This document shows, piece after piece, positions 30,501 through 37,111 of a stretch of 52,681 bases of DNA. Source of the DNA: Saprospiraceae bacterium (GTDB lineage Bacteria > Bacteroidota > Bacteroidia > Chitinophagales > Saprospiraceae). Position numbers and translations under genes: made by a program. Each line of letters starts with the position of its first letter. The first letter of the stretch is position 1. The stretch is from NCBI GenBank assembly GCA_022841745.1, contig JALHQW010000042.1, forward strand, positions 19,940 to 72,620, in the 5' to 3' direction. The notes under the pieces were generated by a model, which did not search any database, was not told the DNA's origin, and saw nothing but the letters and a program-made list of their open reading frames with translations.

Positions 30501-32790
30501 TTGGACGGCCTCCGATGCAGGTGGATTGACTTCTCCGGCTTGTACGCAGCAAATTTTTGTTGACCATGTGTCCGATTTCGCTGTTTCTTTCCCGGCTGAT
30601 TTAACCATCAATTGTGGCCAGACTTTGCCAAGCTTTGGTGAACCAACCATTTTCAGGGAGAGCTGTGAAATGATAGCCATCACGCACAACGATGGCCCAT
30701 TTGAAGTCGTGCCGGGTGCTTGCTACAAAGTGATTCGTACATGGCAGGTAGTGAACTGGTGCGTTCAGGGTGCAAGCCTCGACCAGGAAGTGGTGGAAGT
30801 GCCCGAGTCAGCACTTGGTTTACCTTTCCCACAATGTGACGTGGACGGCGACGGCGACTGTGATTCCCGCACTTTCAGGGACAGCTGGACGGCGACCCAG
30901 CGACCTACCGCTGCCAATGCAACGGTACAGTTTGGGCCAGATACCGACCCTGACAGCGATCCATGGGATGGCGTCATCATCTACAGGCAGACCATCCATG
31001 TTGTGGACAACGTGCCTCCAGTTCTCACCAACTGCACCATACCAATAGTGTGCATTGACGGGCCGACTTGTATTGCCAATTTCACAATCCCGATGCCAAC
31101 AGCAACGGATTGCAGTTCTCAACTAACGATTACTGCTACTACCGCAGGATTGGGCAATGGATTTGGTCCGTTTAATTCAGGACCGGGTACATTTACTACG
31201 ATATTCACAGCGAATGATGGATGTGGTAGTACAACCTCCTGCTCAGCAACGCTCACAATTGTTGATTGCAAAGCACCAAGTGCAGCTTGCAATATGGGTA
31301 TCTCAGTACCGCTTATGCCCGGTACACCCCCTATGGTCCCAGTCAATGCCAGCCAGTTGAATGCAGGTTCAACGGACAATTGCACGAGCAATCTGATCTT
31401 CTCGTTCACGCCTGACCCGACCACAACCTCGCAGATTTTCATGTGTGAGGACGAAGGTGACAACCCTGTTACACTTTACGTTACTGACGCTGCGGGCAAC
31501 CAAAGCTTCTGTACCACGACAGTTACTATTCTTGACAATACAATGAGTTGTATGGACGACACCTTGGTGGTTAACATCGGTGGCTTCATCTTAAACGAAG
31601 ACAACGACCCAGTTGGCAATGTATCAGTGAATTTGAGTGGCCAAAGCTTTGGGGCTTCGAGCACCTCTGCAAATGGAGGCTTTATGTTCACAGGCGTTCC
31701 AGTTGGCAATGATGTTAGCGTAGTTCCTACACACGACATCAATCCATTACAAGGCGTTTCAACGTATGACTTGGTGTTAATCAGCCAGCATATTTTGGAC
31801 ATGACCCTGCTCGATTCACCGTACAAGATGATTGCAGCCGACGTTAACAATTCGAAGACCATTACAACCTTCGACTTGGTGGAGCTTCGCAAATTGATAC
31901 TGCTGATGACCAATGATTTCTCCAACAACACTTCCTGGCGGTTTGTGGAAAGGAGCTACCAGTTCCCTGACCCTGATAACCCATGGTTGGAGACCTTCCC
32001 TGAGTTCATCAACATCAATAACCTGCCTGCCGATGTGCTTAATGCCGATTTCGTGGCGGTAAAAATTGGTGACGTGAACAATTCATCAGCCCTTACAGGT
32101 GAAAACCCCGACGAAAGGGATGGCCAAGCTTTGGTCTTCGAGGCGCAGGAGCAAAACCTGAAAGCCGGTGAGACCTACGAAGTCAGCTTCAAAATGAGTG
32201 ACCTTGAAACTAAAGGCTATCAATTTACCCTTGAGTTTGACCCGACATTGGTTGAGTTCATTGAGGTTGGAGAAGGCAAGGCATCAGTGGCCAATTTCGG
32301 TCTCGCCAAATTGGATGAAAATGCCATTACGGCAAGCTGGAACCAATACGGTGAAAACGCAATGGAAGAAAAGCCATATTTCACACTTGTTTTCAGGGCA
32401 AAACAAGCAGGCCGAATTAGCGAAGCACTTTGGTTAAGCGACCGTTTCACCAAGACGGAAGCTTATAACAGGGAAGGCACGAGCCAGCAAGTTCGACTCT
32501 TGTTCCTTGAAAATGAGTCGGTTACAGGGTTTGAACTGTTCCAAAACAGGCCAAATCCGTTTAACAGCGAGACCTTGATTTCATTCATGCTTCCGGTTGC
32601 TGGAGAGGCAACATTGACCATCATGGATGCATCTGGCAAAATGGTAAAAACCGTAAAAGGGGAATACCAGAAAGGCTATAATGAAATCAGGATACGGAGA
32701 TCTGAACTCGGTTTTGTAGAAGGAATCCTATACTACCGATTGTCTTCAGGCACTAACACAGCTTCCAAAATGATGCTGTTGACCAATTAG
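18544..32790 (+). CDS. Giant T9SS-exported surface protein with 33 cysteine-rich 84-residue repeats
   Basis: A 4748-residue protein. A signal peptide with an unusually long basic N-region ends at VSAQ (residue 50). Residues 50-440 are Cys-rich and include a PKD-like segment. Residues 445-3217 contain 33 tandem units of 84 residues with the signature CPxNTTTAACQTQAAVNxAFxxWLA...GGCNGVLTNNNTGAPPACGGSTTVTFTYTSSCAPLTTTCQATFTV (written here with gaps), six Cys each. A DUF11-like domain (about 3218-3400) and several HYR-like domains (DKTAPVFTCP, DNISPTTIC, DKQAPAVTSCP) follow up to about 4330. Then come a carboxypeptidase-regulatory-like domain, dockerin-like motifs (ADVNNSKTITTFDLVELRKL, GDVNNSS; about 4430-4515), a cohesin-like domain (about 4525-4650) and a T9SS type A sorting domain (about 4660-4748, FELFQNRPNPFNSET). 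A role in adhesion or as a surface filament is inference. Confidence 0.93.
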   Translation: MKQFLFPKITRGSHDRQPCPPNYQHRVLLRHIGIFLLLTCLPFVVQVSAQNDTPCECSQRWTEGAAWNMNGTVNENPNSPPKGILRCSGTPDIQSNIATQFGCNYNPTAFPITIMTCTDPITGAVIPPPSAPQVGTPIIFLNFDVRPNVGTFQIQINEDNSMDDLGWALYYSASPTTSTGGPPHYQSGACGNLVFYLCGQASNNAWKTFTTPSFTQPTNWYLAVWDQDDDNNLSIQNFQARFGCGNGDLYCELETGTPATSCNGNGTYTVNIPIVGQNGNYVATDPNALNSPSVAVCLENIGSGGQTAGMLSLNYTYGVNYNINIGIDVAGPCPDPLNPTACTANVAGNAPNCCTPPPNCTITGPASVCPDASGIMYTGPPGMTGYLWTISGNGTIVGSVTGQSVSVTADGTCGGGYSLTLQVTQVNCTNQCMIDVIVDDNVSPIASCPSSVILSACTTQAALNSAFANWQAGFTATDNCVTTPFPPVTGLTPPSICGGTTSHTYIVTDDCNNTGSCNSSFSVTAPPTVVLNCPINTTAAACQTQSAINTNFAAWLATASASGGCNGALSNNNTGAPPACGGSTTVTFTYTSSCAPFTTTCQATYTVASPPTIALNCPTNTTTAACQTQAAVNSAFAAWLATATANGGCNGVLTNNSTTAPPACGGSTTVTFTYTSSCAPLTTTCQATFTVAAPATTVLTCPVNTTTAACQTQTAVNSAFNTWLSSVSASGGCNGVITNDNTGAPPACGGSTTVTFTLTSSCAPLTTTCQATFSVAAPPVMTLNCPSNTTTAFGQTQAQVDAAFAAWLAMANGTGGCNGVLTNNNTGAPPASGGSTTVTFTYTSSCGPTTITCQATFTVPPVPMVVLNCPMNTSTAACQTQAAVNTAFSNWLATASASGGCNGVLTNNNTGAPPACGGSTTVTFTYTSTCAPFVTTCQATFTVLAAPSVTLNCPVNTTAAACQTQAAVNSAFATWLATASASGGCNGVLTNNNTGAPPACGGSTTVTFTYTSTCAPLTTTCQATFTVAAPQTVVLNCPANMTTASCLSQASVDATYATWLASASATGGCNGVLTNNSMGAPPACGGSTTVTFTFTSTCAPLTTTCQATFTVPAQPTIMLNCPVNTTVVSCQTQTAVNTAFSAWLSTASASGGCNGVLTNNNTGAPPACGGSTTVTFSYSSSCLVSPTTCQATFTVASAQNVVLNCPANTTTAACQTQSAVNVAFNTWLASASAMGGCNGVLTNNNTGAPPACGGSTTVTFTYTSSACSAATTTCQATFTVATPPVVTLNCPANTTTAFGQTQAQVNAAFAAWLAMANGMGGCNGVLTNNNTGAPPASGGSTTVTFTFTSSCAPLTTTCQATFTVPPVPMVVLNCPMNTSVPACQTQAAVNTAFANWLATASGSGGCNGVLTNNNTGAPPACGGSTTVTFTYTSTCAPFVTTCQATFTVLAPPTVMLNCPVNTTTAACQTQAAVNTAFANWLATATASGGCNGVLTNNSTVAPPACGGSTTVTFTYTSTCAPLTTTCQATYTVAAPQNVMLNCPANTTTTACQSQAAVNAAFATWLASASATGGCNGVLTNNNTGAPPICGGSTTVTFTYTSTCAPLTTTCQATFTVPAQPTVVLNCPINTTVVSCQTQAAVDISFAAWLSTASASGGCNGVLTNNNTGAPPACGGSTTVTFSYASSCSATPITCQATYTVATAQNVVLNCPANTTTTACQTQAAVNTLFNNWLATATATGGCNGVMTNNNTGAPPACGGSTTVTFTYTSSACSAATTTCQSTFTVPAAPTIVLTCPSNTTISACQTQAQVNSAFAAWLASASATGGCNGVLTNNNTGAPSICGGSATVTFTYTSSCSPTTTTCQATFTVPVQPTVVLTCPANTTTAACQTQAAVNAAFATWLGTVSASGGCNGVLTNNNTGAPPACGGSTTVTFTYTSSCSPTTTTCQATFTVPAAPPVVLNCPVNTTTAACQLQSAVNAAYNAWLASVSVTGGCNGVLTNNSTGAPSKCGGSTTVTFTYTSSCSPTTTTCQATFTVPAAPPVVLNCPANTTTAACLTQAAVDAAYNNWLASVTASGGCNGILSNNSTGAPSACGGSKTVTFTYISACSPLTTTCQATFTVPATPTVVLSCPVNTTTTACQTQAAVNSAFATWLATATASGGCNGVLTNNNAGAPSACGGSTTVTFTYTSSCAPLTTTCQATFTVPASPNVVLTCPVNTTAAACQTQAAVNAAFATWLATASASGGCNGVLTNNNTGAPSACGGSTTVTFTYTSSCAPLTTTCQATFTVTAPQPLALTCPVNTTTAACQTQATINAAYNAWLATATASGGCSGVLTNNSTGAPSACGGSATVIFTYTSAACVPLTTACQSTFTVPAAPPVTLTCPVNTTTAGGQSQAAVNAAFATWLATASGSGGCNGALSNNNTGAPPFTGGSTTVTFTYTSSCAPLTTTCQATFTVPAIPPITLTCPTNTTINACQTQAQVNAAFTAWLGTANGTGGCNGVLTNNNTGAPAACGGTTTVTFTYTSTCGTLVTTCQATFSVTAAPAVVLTCPMNMTTAVGLTQTAINTAFNNWLATASASGGCNGVLTNNNAGAPPASGGSTTVTFTYSSTCSPLTTTCQATFTVPTPAPIVLTCPVNMTTTACQTQAQVNAAFSAWLATASASGGCGGVLSNNNTGAPPICGGSTTVTFTYTSGCLAPTTTCQATFTVPAPAMVVLNCPASTTVAACQSQAAVNTAFNAWLASASVSGGCNGVLTNNNTGAPSACGGSTTVTFTYTSSCAPLTTTCQATFTVPAAPSVVLTCPVNTTTAACQTQAQVNAAFANWLATATGTGGCGGALLNNNTGAPPACGGSTTVTFTYTSTCAPLATTCQATFTVAAPVLALNCPANATTPACQTQAAVNTAFANWLATATASGACGGILTNNNTGAPPACGGSTTVTFTYTGTCAPVTTTCQATFTVASSPLVLNAPNNQSEAACQTQAAIDAKFATWLASANTTGGCGVVLSNNNTGAPSACGGSKDVTFTATSSCSTPVSITKTFSVIASPTLALNCPSDRTEASCQTQAQINTKFNAWLAMATVTGGCSATVSNNAVSAPSACGGSVSVIFTANSNCVAAMTTCTRTFTVTAASTPVLNCPVPMTVGPNLTQAQINAAFQTWLASATVTGGCPGALTNDNLGAPSVCGGATTVTFTYTNPCSAIPISCSQTFTVTALPPSIVASKYFAGIEPASSGTPGRFDVITEIVLQNAGSSSLNNLSVVDNLGNPSNFGTAFIAVTQAPQILSVGATGVTTTATTLPTANAAYNGTGDLLSGGGLLEPDQRVVIRFKVEINPNAPGAPAVLRNQATASGTVTNCFPPSVVNDLTDAGPNPRTSNAGWPGDTGGSNDPALLQKCWDELDEGMACNDLVQVSLNQNCEIWLTPTMVLEGESGLCTNPTYFPLGFYYEVFMVTDAWDVPVPDLNPATPNVYEISGSYIGQTLTVKIKDKVYGNSCWGFILVEDKTAPVFTCPTAPIVVACNIDLSTVPAPVVVDNCDPNPVIALLGQQTIDNNICDGTYVIRRTYKATDNQGNSTLANCNQTINVVRPPIDFPEDINWSCSQYASRPNIINATALHSSITDTDAGQPGINVSPNLTQAVLMATGSGNVNVANNSICAYNVLHSDQTVGTCGTSFKIVRTWTVVDWCTGAIITTGAGGEDNIQIINVMDNAAPNITRPPFQVSANIQAVHPNPCRSMGLLLPPTVLTDDCSNTITLQINTPVGPAIMNPDNSGLIPAPGLPLGTHNITYVATDACNNSRSITVAVTVVDNISPTTICNGVVDVNLPSTPGATATVLANLFDNGSTDNCCLHHFEVRRMTDPCDDGHNDTQFGASVVFCCEDVAASPVMVVVRAFDCHGNFNDCMVEVEVNDKQAPAVTSCPANQRITCDAFVDNYEVGLNLATTQAAKSQFLDAAFGQPVFADNCNNVTINRSFNSNLTQCKEGVITRTWTASDAGGLTSPACTQQIFVDHVSDFAVSFPADLTINCGQTLPSFGEPTIFRESCEMIAITHNDGPFEVVPGACYKVIRTWQVVNWCVQGASLDQEVVEVPESALGLPFPQCDVDGDGDCDSRTFRDSWTATQRPTAANATVQFGPDTDPDSDPWDGVIIYRQTIHVVDNVPPVLTNCTIPIVCIDGPTCIANFTIPMPTATDCSSQLTITATTAGLGNGFGPFNSGPGTFTTIFTANDGCGSTTSCSATLTIVDCKAPSAACNMGISVPLMPGTPPMVPVNASQLNAGSTDNCTSNLIFSFTPDPTTTSQIFMCEDEGDNPVTLYVTDAAGNQSFCTTTVTILDNTMSCMDDTLVVNIGGFILNEDNDPVGNVSVNLSGQSFGASSTSANGGFMFTGVPVGNDVSVVPTHDINPLQGVSTYDLVLISQHILDMTLLDSPYKMIAADVNNSKTITTFDLVELRKLILLMTNDFSNNTSWRFVERSYQFPDPDNPWLETFPEFININNLPADVLNADFVAVKIGDVNNSSALTGENPDERDGQALVFEAQEQNLKAGETYEVSFKMSDLETKGYQFTLEFDPTLVEFIEVGEGKASVANFGLAKLDENAITASWNQYGENAMEEKPYFTLVFRAKQAGRISEALWLSDRFTKTEAYNREGTSQQVRLLFLENESVTGFELFQNRPNPFNSETLISFMLPVAGEATLTIMDASGKMVKTVKGEYQKGYNEIRIRRSELGFVEGILYYRLSSGTNTASKMMLLTN
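19876..28194 (+). repeat. 8.3-kb coding tandem array, 33 units of about 252 bp
   Basis: Unit starts follow at 252-bp steps (19876, 20128, ... 20884), with single-codon insertions in units 10, 16 and 23 (Ala before the fifth Cys) and small length changes in the last units. Protein identity between central units is high, yet synonymous positions differ freely between neighbours. This speaks for an old array kept by selection on the protein, not for recent slippage. Units 1 and 31-33 are the most divergent, as usual at array ends. Confidence 0.95.
20884..23913 (+). repeat. Higher-order duplication: units 5-10 copied as units 11-16
   Basis: Block A (20884-22398) and block B (22399-23913) are each 1515 bp. 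Their units match in order by rare features: 5 and 11 have AFGQ and PPASGG without Cys, 6 and 12 have CPMNTS and CAPFVTTC, 8 and 14 have WLASASATGG and PAQPT, 9 and 15 have NTTVVSC and FSY, 10 and 16 have SSACSAATTTC with the extra codon. This shows duplication of a six-unit segment after these variants had arisen. Confidence 0.9.
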
Positions 32791-33330
32791 GGTTTATCAA
32801 ATGGAATTAGTGAGAAGCCGTGGGCTTGGGGTGTAATCCCCAAGCCCATTTTTTATATAATCAAAACCTAATGCATTTTCACGCAACGTGAGAGACAGCA
32901 AAACACGGTTTCACTATCCACGTATCAGCCGTGGGTCTTGGACGCAAGGTCAATTTTTTTTATCCAATAATTTTTTTGACGATACAACCATTAAATGTTT
33001 TACGTTAGGAAAAATATATTGGAACTTTGTACCTTGCACCCGATTTCGCTCACCAATACCGATTTTTGTTACACATTTCCGCTTCTATAGTCCTTGGAAC
33101 ACTACTTCAAGGGGAGCTACATCTACCCATCGAATAGGTCCTGTTTGACACAGGTAATTGATTTTTTAGTGCCCAATAAGCATGGCATTTTTTTTTCATT
33201 GAACAATTCAAGCAACTACAGTTTCTATTATCAAACTGGCTCATTTCAATCGAATCACATCAAGTTAGGAATTCACTTTTGAGTGTAAGCTCGATTAACT
33301 ATTAATAATTATTACCAAAACTTTTCGATT
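32791..33330. other. 540-bp intergenic region between the two giant surface protein genes
   Basis: A terminator lies at 32821-32855. The rest is AT-rich. At 33022-33029 the sequence GAACTTTG is one base from the -7 consensus, but no TTG is at the right distance. No convincing gene is present. Confidence 0.5.
32821..32855 (+). terminator. Rho-independent terminator of the giant repeat protein gene
   Basis: TGGGCTTGGGG / CCCCAAGCCCA stem, loop TGTAAT, followed by TTTTTTAT. Confidence 0.92.
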
Positions 33331-36300
33331 ATGAATCCATCTCAACGCTTGGGATTTCCCCAATTCGGGTTTACCCGTTATGTTTCGATGGCCTTGGTCT
33401 GCTTGCTACCTATTTTGGCAACTTCCCAGGTCAACGTTTCCATTTCCGGTACCAATCCTTCTTGTAACGGCTATACCAATGGCTCTGCAACCGCAACCGC
33501 AACTGGTGGTGCCACCCCTTACAATTTTGCATGGAGCAACGGAGCTAATGGCAGCACCGTTCAAGGCCTTAGCGCAGGCAGCATATCAGTCACTGCTACT
33601 GATGCCAATGGCGCTACTGCAACTGCAAGTTTCAATTTGTCGCAACCAAGCGCAGTTTCTGTAGGCATTACGGTGAATAACCCGTGTGCTGGTGGTGGAA
33701 ACGCCACGGCTGCTGCAACTGGCGGGACAGGCGCATTCACGTACCAATGGGACAATGGCGCAACAGGTGCCACCGTTTCTGGCCTCTCGGCTGGCCTGCA
33801 CTGTGTAACTGCAACGGACGCCAATGGCTGCGCAGCAGTCATGTGCAGAAACATCCCAGCTGCCATGAACCTCACCCTTGACGTCAAGGGGCTTGCCTGC
33901 TTCAACTTTTGCGATGCAAGTGTAGAAGCCCTTGTGACAGGGGGTGCACCGCCCTATACCTATTCTTGGAGCAACGGCGCAAACGGTTCTGTCAATGAAA
34001 ACCTTGGCCCTGGTGTTTACAGTGTCACAGTGACAGATACCAATGGTTGCACCAAATCAGGAACTGCATCTGTTACCAACCCGGCTCAAATCACCTTAAA
34101 CCTTTCTACCGTCAACCCGTCTTGCGGTAGCGGTGGTAGCGCGACAGGCTCTGCGACGGTTGCGCCTACAGGTGGTACTGCCCCCTATCAAGTTCAATGG
34201 AGCACTGGTGCCACTGGCAACACGGTTTCTGGTTTGATGCCTGGCAGCTATTCCGTCACGGTAACCGATTTCTTGGGTTGCCAAGGCGTTGCTTCGGTTT
34301 CTATAGTAGCCCAATCGAATCTGACGATCAATGCAAATGCGACTGCATCCTCTGCATGTGGCACAGCAACTGGCACTGCGACGGCAACACCGGTTGGCGG
34401 GGTAGCTCCATACACCTATTTGTGGAACACGAATCAAACCACAGCTTCCATCTCCGGCTTGGTTCCAGGAAACTATAGCGTTGTCGTGACGGATGCACAA
34501 GGTTGCGGAGCAAATGCCAACGTCACCGTAGGTGGTACTCCAGCCATTGTCCTGACCATCAATGGCGTAAATGCAGGCTGCGTTTCAAATGGTTCTGCTG
34601 CTGCAATGGTGTCAGTTGGCACGGGTACTGCGCCATTTACCTACTTGTGGAGCAATGGAGCAACGACGTCTGTTATCAACAATATTTCAGCTGGCAATTA
34701 CTCGGTAACTGTCACTGATGCCAATGGTTGCACAAAGACCAGTTCAGTAACCGTGACTGGTTCTTCCACCATTTCAGCATCAGCTACTGCCGTGTCGGTC
34801 AGCTGTTTTGGTGGCAACAACGGTTCTGCCACGGTAACTGCTTCGGGCGCAACAGCTCCTTTCACTTATCAGTGGAGCAATGGCGGCAATGCGGCTACTA
34901 TTAACAACCTTACTGCTGCCACTTACTTTGTGACCGTAACGCATACGGCAAGCGGATGTACTGCCAATACCAGTGTACAAGTTACACAGCCTACCCAAGT
35001 AGGGGTGGCAGTGACTGGCGTCAATGGTGCTTGCAATACACTTGGCTCTGCTACAGCAGTTGCTAGTGGCGGCACACCTGGCTATACTTATGCTTGGAGC
35101 AATGGCGCTACTGGTGCTTCTATTTCCAACTTGAACAGTGGTGCTTATGCCGTGACTGCTACCGATTCAAGGGGTTGCGCAGCAATGGGCATGGTTAACA
35201 TTAGCAACAGCACAGCAGGATTGAACGTGACTGTCAACGTAACCAACCCAATCAGTGGCGTGAACGAAGATGACGGTGCTGTATCAACCACCGTTACCGG
35301 CGGCACTGCTCCCTATACTTATGCCTGGAACACAGGGGCCACCACTTCTACCCTATCCAATCTTGGCCCTGGCACTTACACGGTCACTGTTACTTCTTCC
35401 AATGGCTGCACAGGTACTGGCACGGTTACGCTGATTGAGCCAAGCTGCATTGGCGACCGTGTATGGAATGACACAAACCGCAACGGCTGCCAAGATCCAG
35501 GCGAATTTGGTGTAGGCAATGTCACTGTACAATTGACTGGCACAACCGCTGGTGGTGCGGCAGTTGCCATGACGATGACCACTGCATTGAACGGGCAATA
35601 CCAGTTTAACAACCTACAGCCTGGCACCTATCAGGTGAAATTCACGGCGCCAGTTGGTTATGCCTTCTCTCCTGCCAACAACTGTACGGATGATTTCACG
35701 GACAGCGATGCTTTGGCTTCAGGCAGCACAGCAAATATTACATTGGCTGCTGGCCACTGCAACGTAACCGTGGACGCAGGTATCTATGACAATTGCCTGA
35801 ACGTACCTGATGCAGGCACTATTTGCTGCGACCAGGTGCTTTGCGGCCCAGGTGTTGATGCTGCCATTATTACTGGTTCGGCAGTAACAGGAGGTGGTAG
35901 CGCCACCCAATACATGTGGATGTACAATTCCCAGGATACGCCATACGACCCGAACGTTTGGACGCCTGTCCCCGGTGCCACTGGCCAGAACTATGACCCA
36001 GGTGTCATCTATTCTAATACCTACTTCGTGCGCTGTGTAAAAGCACAGAACTGTTCAGATTGGCTGGAAACAGCCAGGGTTGCAATCACAGTCGGAAATA
36101 CAGCGGTTGCTGAAATCACTGGCCCAGACCTTACTTGCGTAGGGGACTCTGAGCAATATTTCGCTACCAGCAATGGCGCTGGCGCAACTTACTCCTGGAA
36201 CTTTGGCCCATGGGCTACGCCATCCACGTCCACAGCTCAAAACCCAACAGTGACTTGGAACCAAGCCGGTGTTGTGAATATCACGCTGACGGTTACAAAG

Positions 36301-36897
36301 AATGGCTGCGTTTCAACAGATGTGCTTCCTACAGCTATCTCCAACAGCCCAATTATCTGTGGCAATGGCATCATCATCAACGTTGGTGAATTTGGCAATG
36401 CAGTAATGGTTGATTGGCAGCTTGAGCGCATGGATGGCAATTACGAGTTTGAGGTTCAGCGTTCCAATGATGGCGTAACCTATGAGAAGCTCGCAGCAAT
36501 TGCGCAAATTGAAGGCGAAGGCAACCACCAATATACTTTTGCTGACTATTTCCCGAAAAAAGGCAATGCGTTTTACCGGGTTGAAATGGTGAAAGAAGGT
36601 GAGCACACCATGTATTCCAACACGAAGTTGGTACAGCGCTTCGCAAATGCCCAGAACTTCTTGGTACGTCCAAGCCTCGTGGCCGACAATATGACCATTG
36701 AAGCAAACAGCAATGTGGAAACAGCAACAACGGTCGAAATCTATACGATGCAAGGCCGTATGGTTCAGGCAATCAACCTCGATGCTGGCAGTTTCAGCAA
36801 AACGGTTAGCCTTGGTCACCTGCCTACTGGAAATTACCTCATGCGCATGAATTACAACAATGGCCAGCGTGAAGTAATCCGCTTTACAAAGGGTTAA
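33331..36897 (+). CDS. T9SS-exported SprB-repeat surface protein
   Basis: A 1188-residue secreted protein. The signal peptide covers residues 1-33 (ending LATSQ). Nine SprB-type repeats of about 75 residues follow (to about residue 705); each has a core like GGTAPYTYxWSNGATT...GxYSVTVTDxNGC. SprB is the gliding adhesin of Flavobacterium johnsoniae, so a role in adhesion or gliding is plausible. Residues about 706-820 resemble an SdrD B-like domain (CIGDRVWNDTNRNGCQDPGE). A PKD-like domain lies near residues 925-1010 (ITGPDLTCVGDSEQYFA). The C-terminal part (about 1095-1188) is a T9SS type A sorting domain ending GNYLMRMNYNNGQREVIRFTKG. It stands next to the 4748-residue protein, and both are probably surface structures made by the same export system. 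Confidence 0.93.
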   Translation: MNPSQRLGFPQFGFTRYVSMALVCLLPILATSQVNVSISGTNPSCNGYTNGSATATATGGATPYNFAWSNGANGSTVQGLSAGSISVTATDANGATATASFNLSQPSAVSVGITVNNPCAGGGNATAAATGGTGAFTYQWDNGATGATVSGLSAGLHCVTATDANGCAAVMCRNIPAAMNLTLDVKGLACFNFCDASVEALVTGGAPPYTYSWSNGANGSVNENLGPGVYSVTVTDTNGCTKSGTASVTNPAQITLNLSTVNPSCGSGGSATGSATVAPTGGTAPYQVQWSTGATGNTVSGLMPGSYSVTVTDFLGCQGVASVSIVAQSNLTINANATASSACGTATGTATATPVGGVAPYTYLWNTNQTTASISGLVPGNYSVVVTDAQGCGANANVTVGGTPAIVLTINGVNAGCVSNGSAAAMVSVGTGTAPFTYLWSNGATTSVINNISAGNYSVTVTDANGCTKTSSVTVTGSSTISASATAVSVSCFGGNNGSATVTASGATAPFTYQWSNGGNAATINNLTAATYFVTVTHTASGCTANTSVQVTQPTQVGVAVTGVNGACNTLGSATAVASGGTPGYTYAWSNGATGASISNLNSGAYAVTATDSRGCAAMGMVNISNSTAGLNVTVNVTNPISGVNEDDGAVSTTVTGGTAPYTYAWNTGATTSTLSNLGPGTYTVTVTSSNGCTGTGTVTLIEPSCIGDRVWNDTNRNGCQDPGEFGVGNVTVQLTGTTAGGAAVAMTMTTALNGQYQFNNLQPGTYQVKFTAPVGYAFSPANNCTDDFTDSDALASGSTANITLAAGHCNVTVDAGIYDNCLNVPDAGTICCDQVLCGPGVDAAIITGSAVTGGGSATQYMWMYNSQDTPYDPNVWTPVPGATGQNYDPGVIYSNTYFVRCVKAQNCSDWLETARVAITVGNTAVAEITGPDLTCVGDSEQYFATSNGAGATYSWNFGPWATPSTSTAQNPTVTWNQAGVVNITLTVTKNGCVSTDVLPTAISNSPIICGNGIIINVGEFGNAVMVDWQLERMDGNYEFEVQRSNDGVTYEKLAAIAQIEGEGNHQYTFADYFPKKGNAFYRVEMVKEGEHTMYSNTKLVQRFANAQNFLVRPSLVADNMTIEANSNVETATTVEIYTMQGRMVQAINLDAGSFSKTVSLGHLPTGNYLMRMNYNNGQREVIRFTKG

Positions 36898-36923
36898 AAC
36901 AACCTGATTTTCAAGTGAATACG

Positions 36924-36956
36924 GAAAAGGGCCTCCCAGCAATGGGTGGCCTTTTT
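36924..36956 (+). terminator. Terminator after the SprB-repeat gene
   Basis: AAAAGGGCCTCCCA / TGGGTGGCCTTTTT hairpin with loop GCAA and T run; the stem has small bulges. Confidence 0.75.
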
Positions 36957-37001
36957 CATTTTAAGTATTTTCTAAGAAGTATTTGCAACAGCTTAGTCCA
37001 A

Positions 37002-37029
37002 TTGGCCGTAGAGTTTTTTCTTAGTTTTG
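37002..37029 (+). promoter_or_regulatory. Bacteroidota-type promoter for the PAP2-family lipoprotein gene
   Basis: TTG (37002-37004), exactly 17 bases, TAGTTTTG (37022-37029). The start codon is 82 bases further. Confidence 0.8.
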
Positions 37030-37111
37030 CACCGATTTTTTAACAACTGATACCTACCTATCTGACGCAATCCTTGCAAAATCCGAATGGTTGTTCCAAA
37101 TTAATAATTTC

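Noticed and set aside
33022-33029. GAACTTTG as promoter of the SprB-repeat gene
   Set aside because: One mismatch in the -7 element and no TTG at 17-23 bases upstream.
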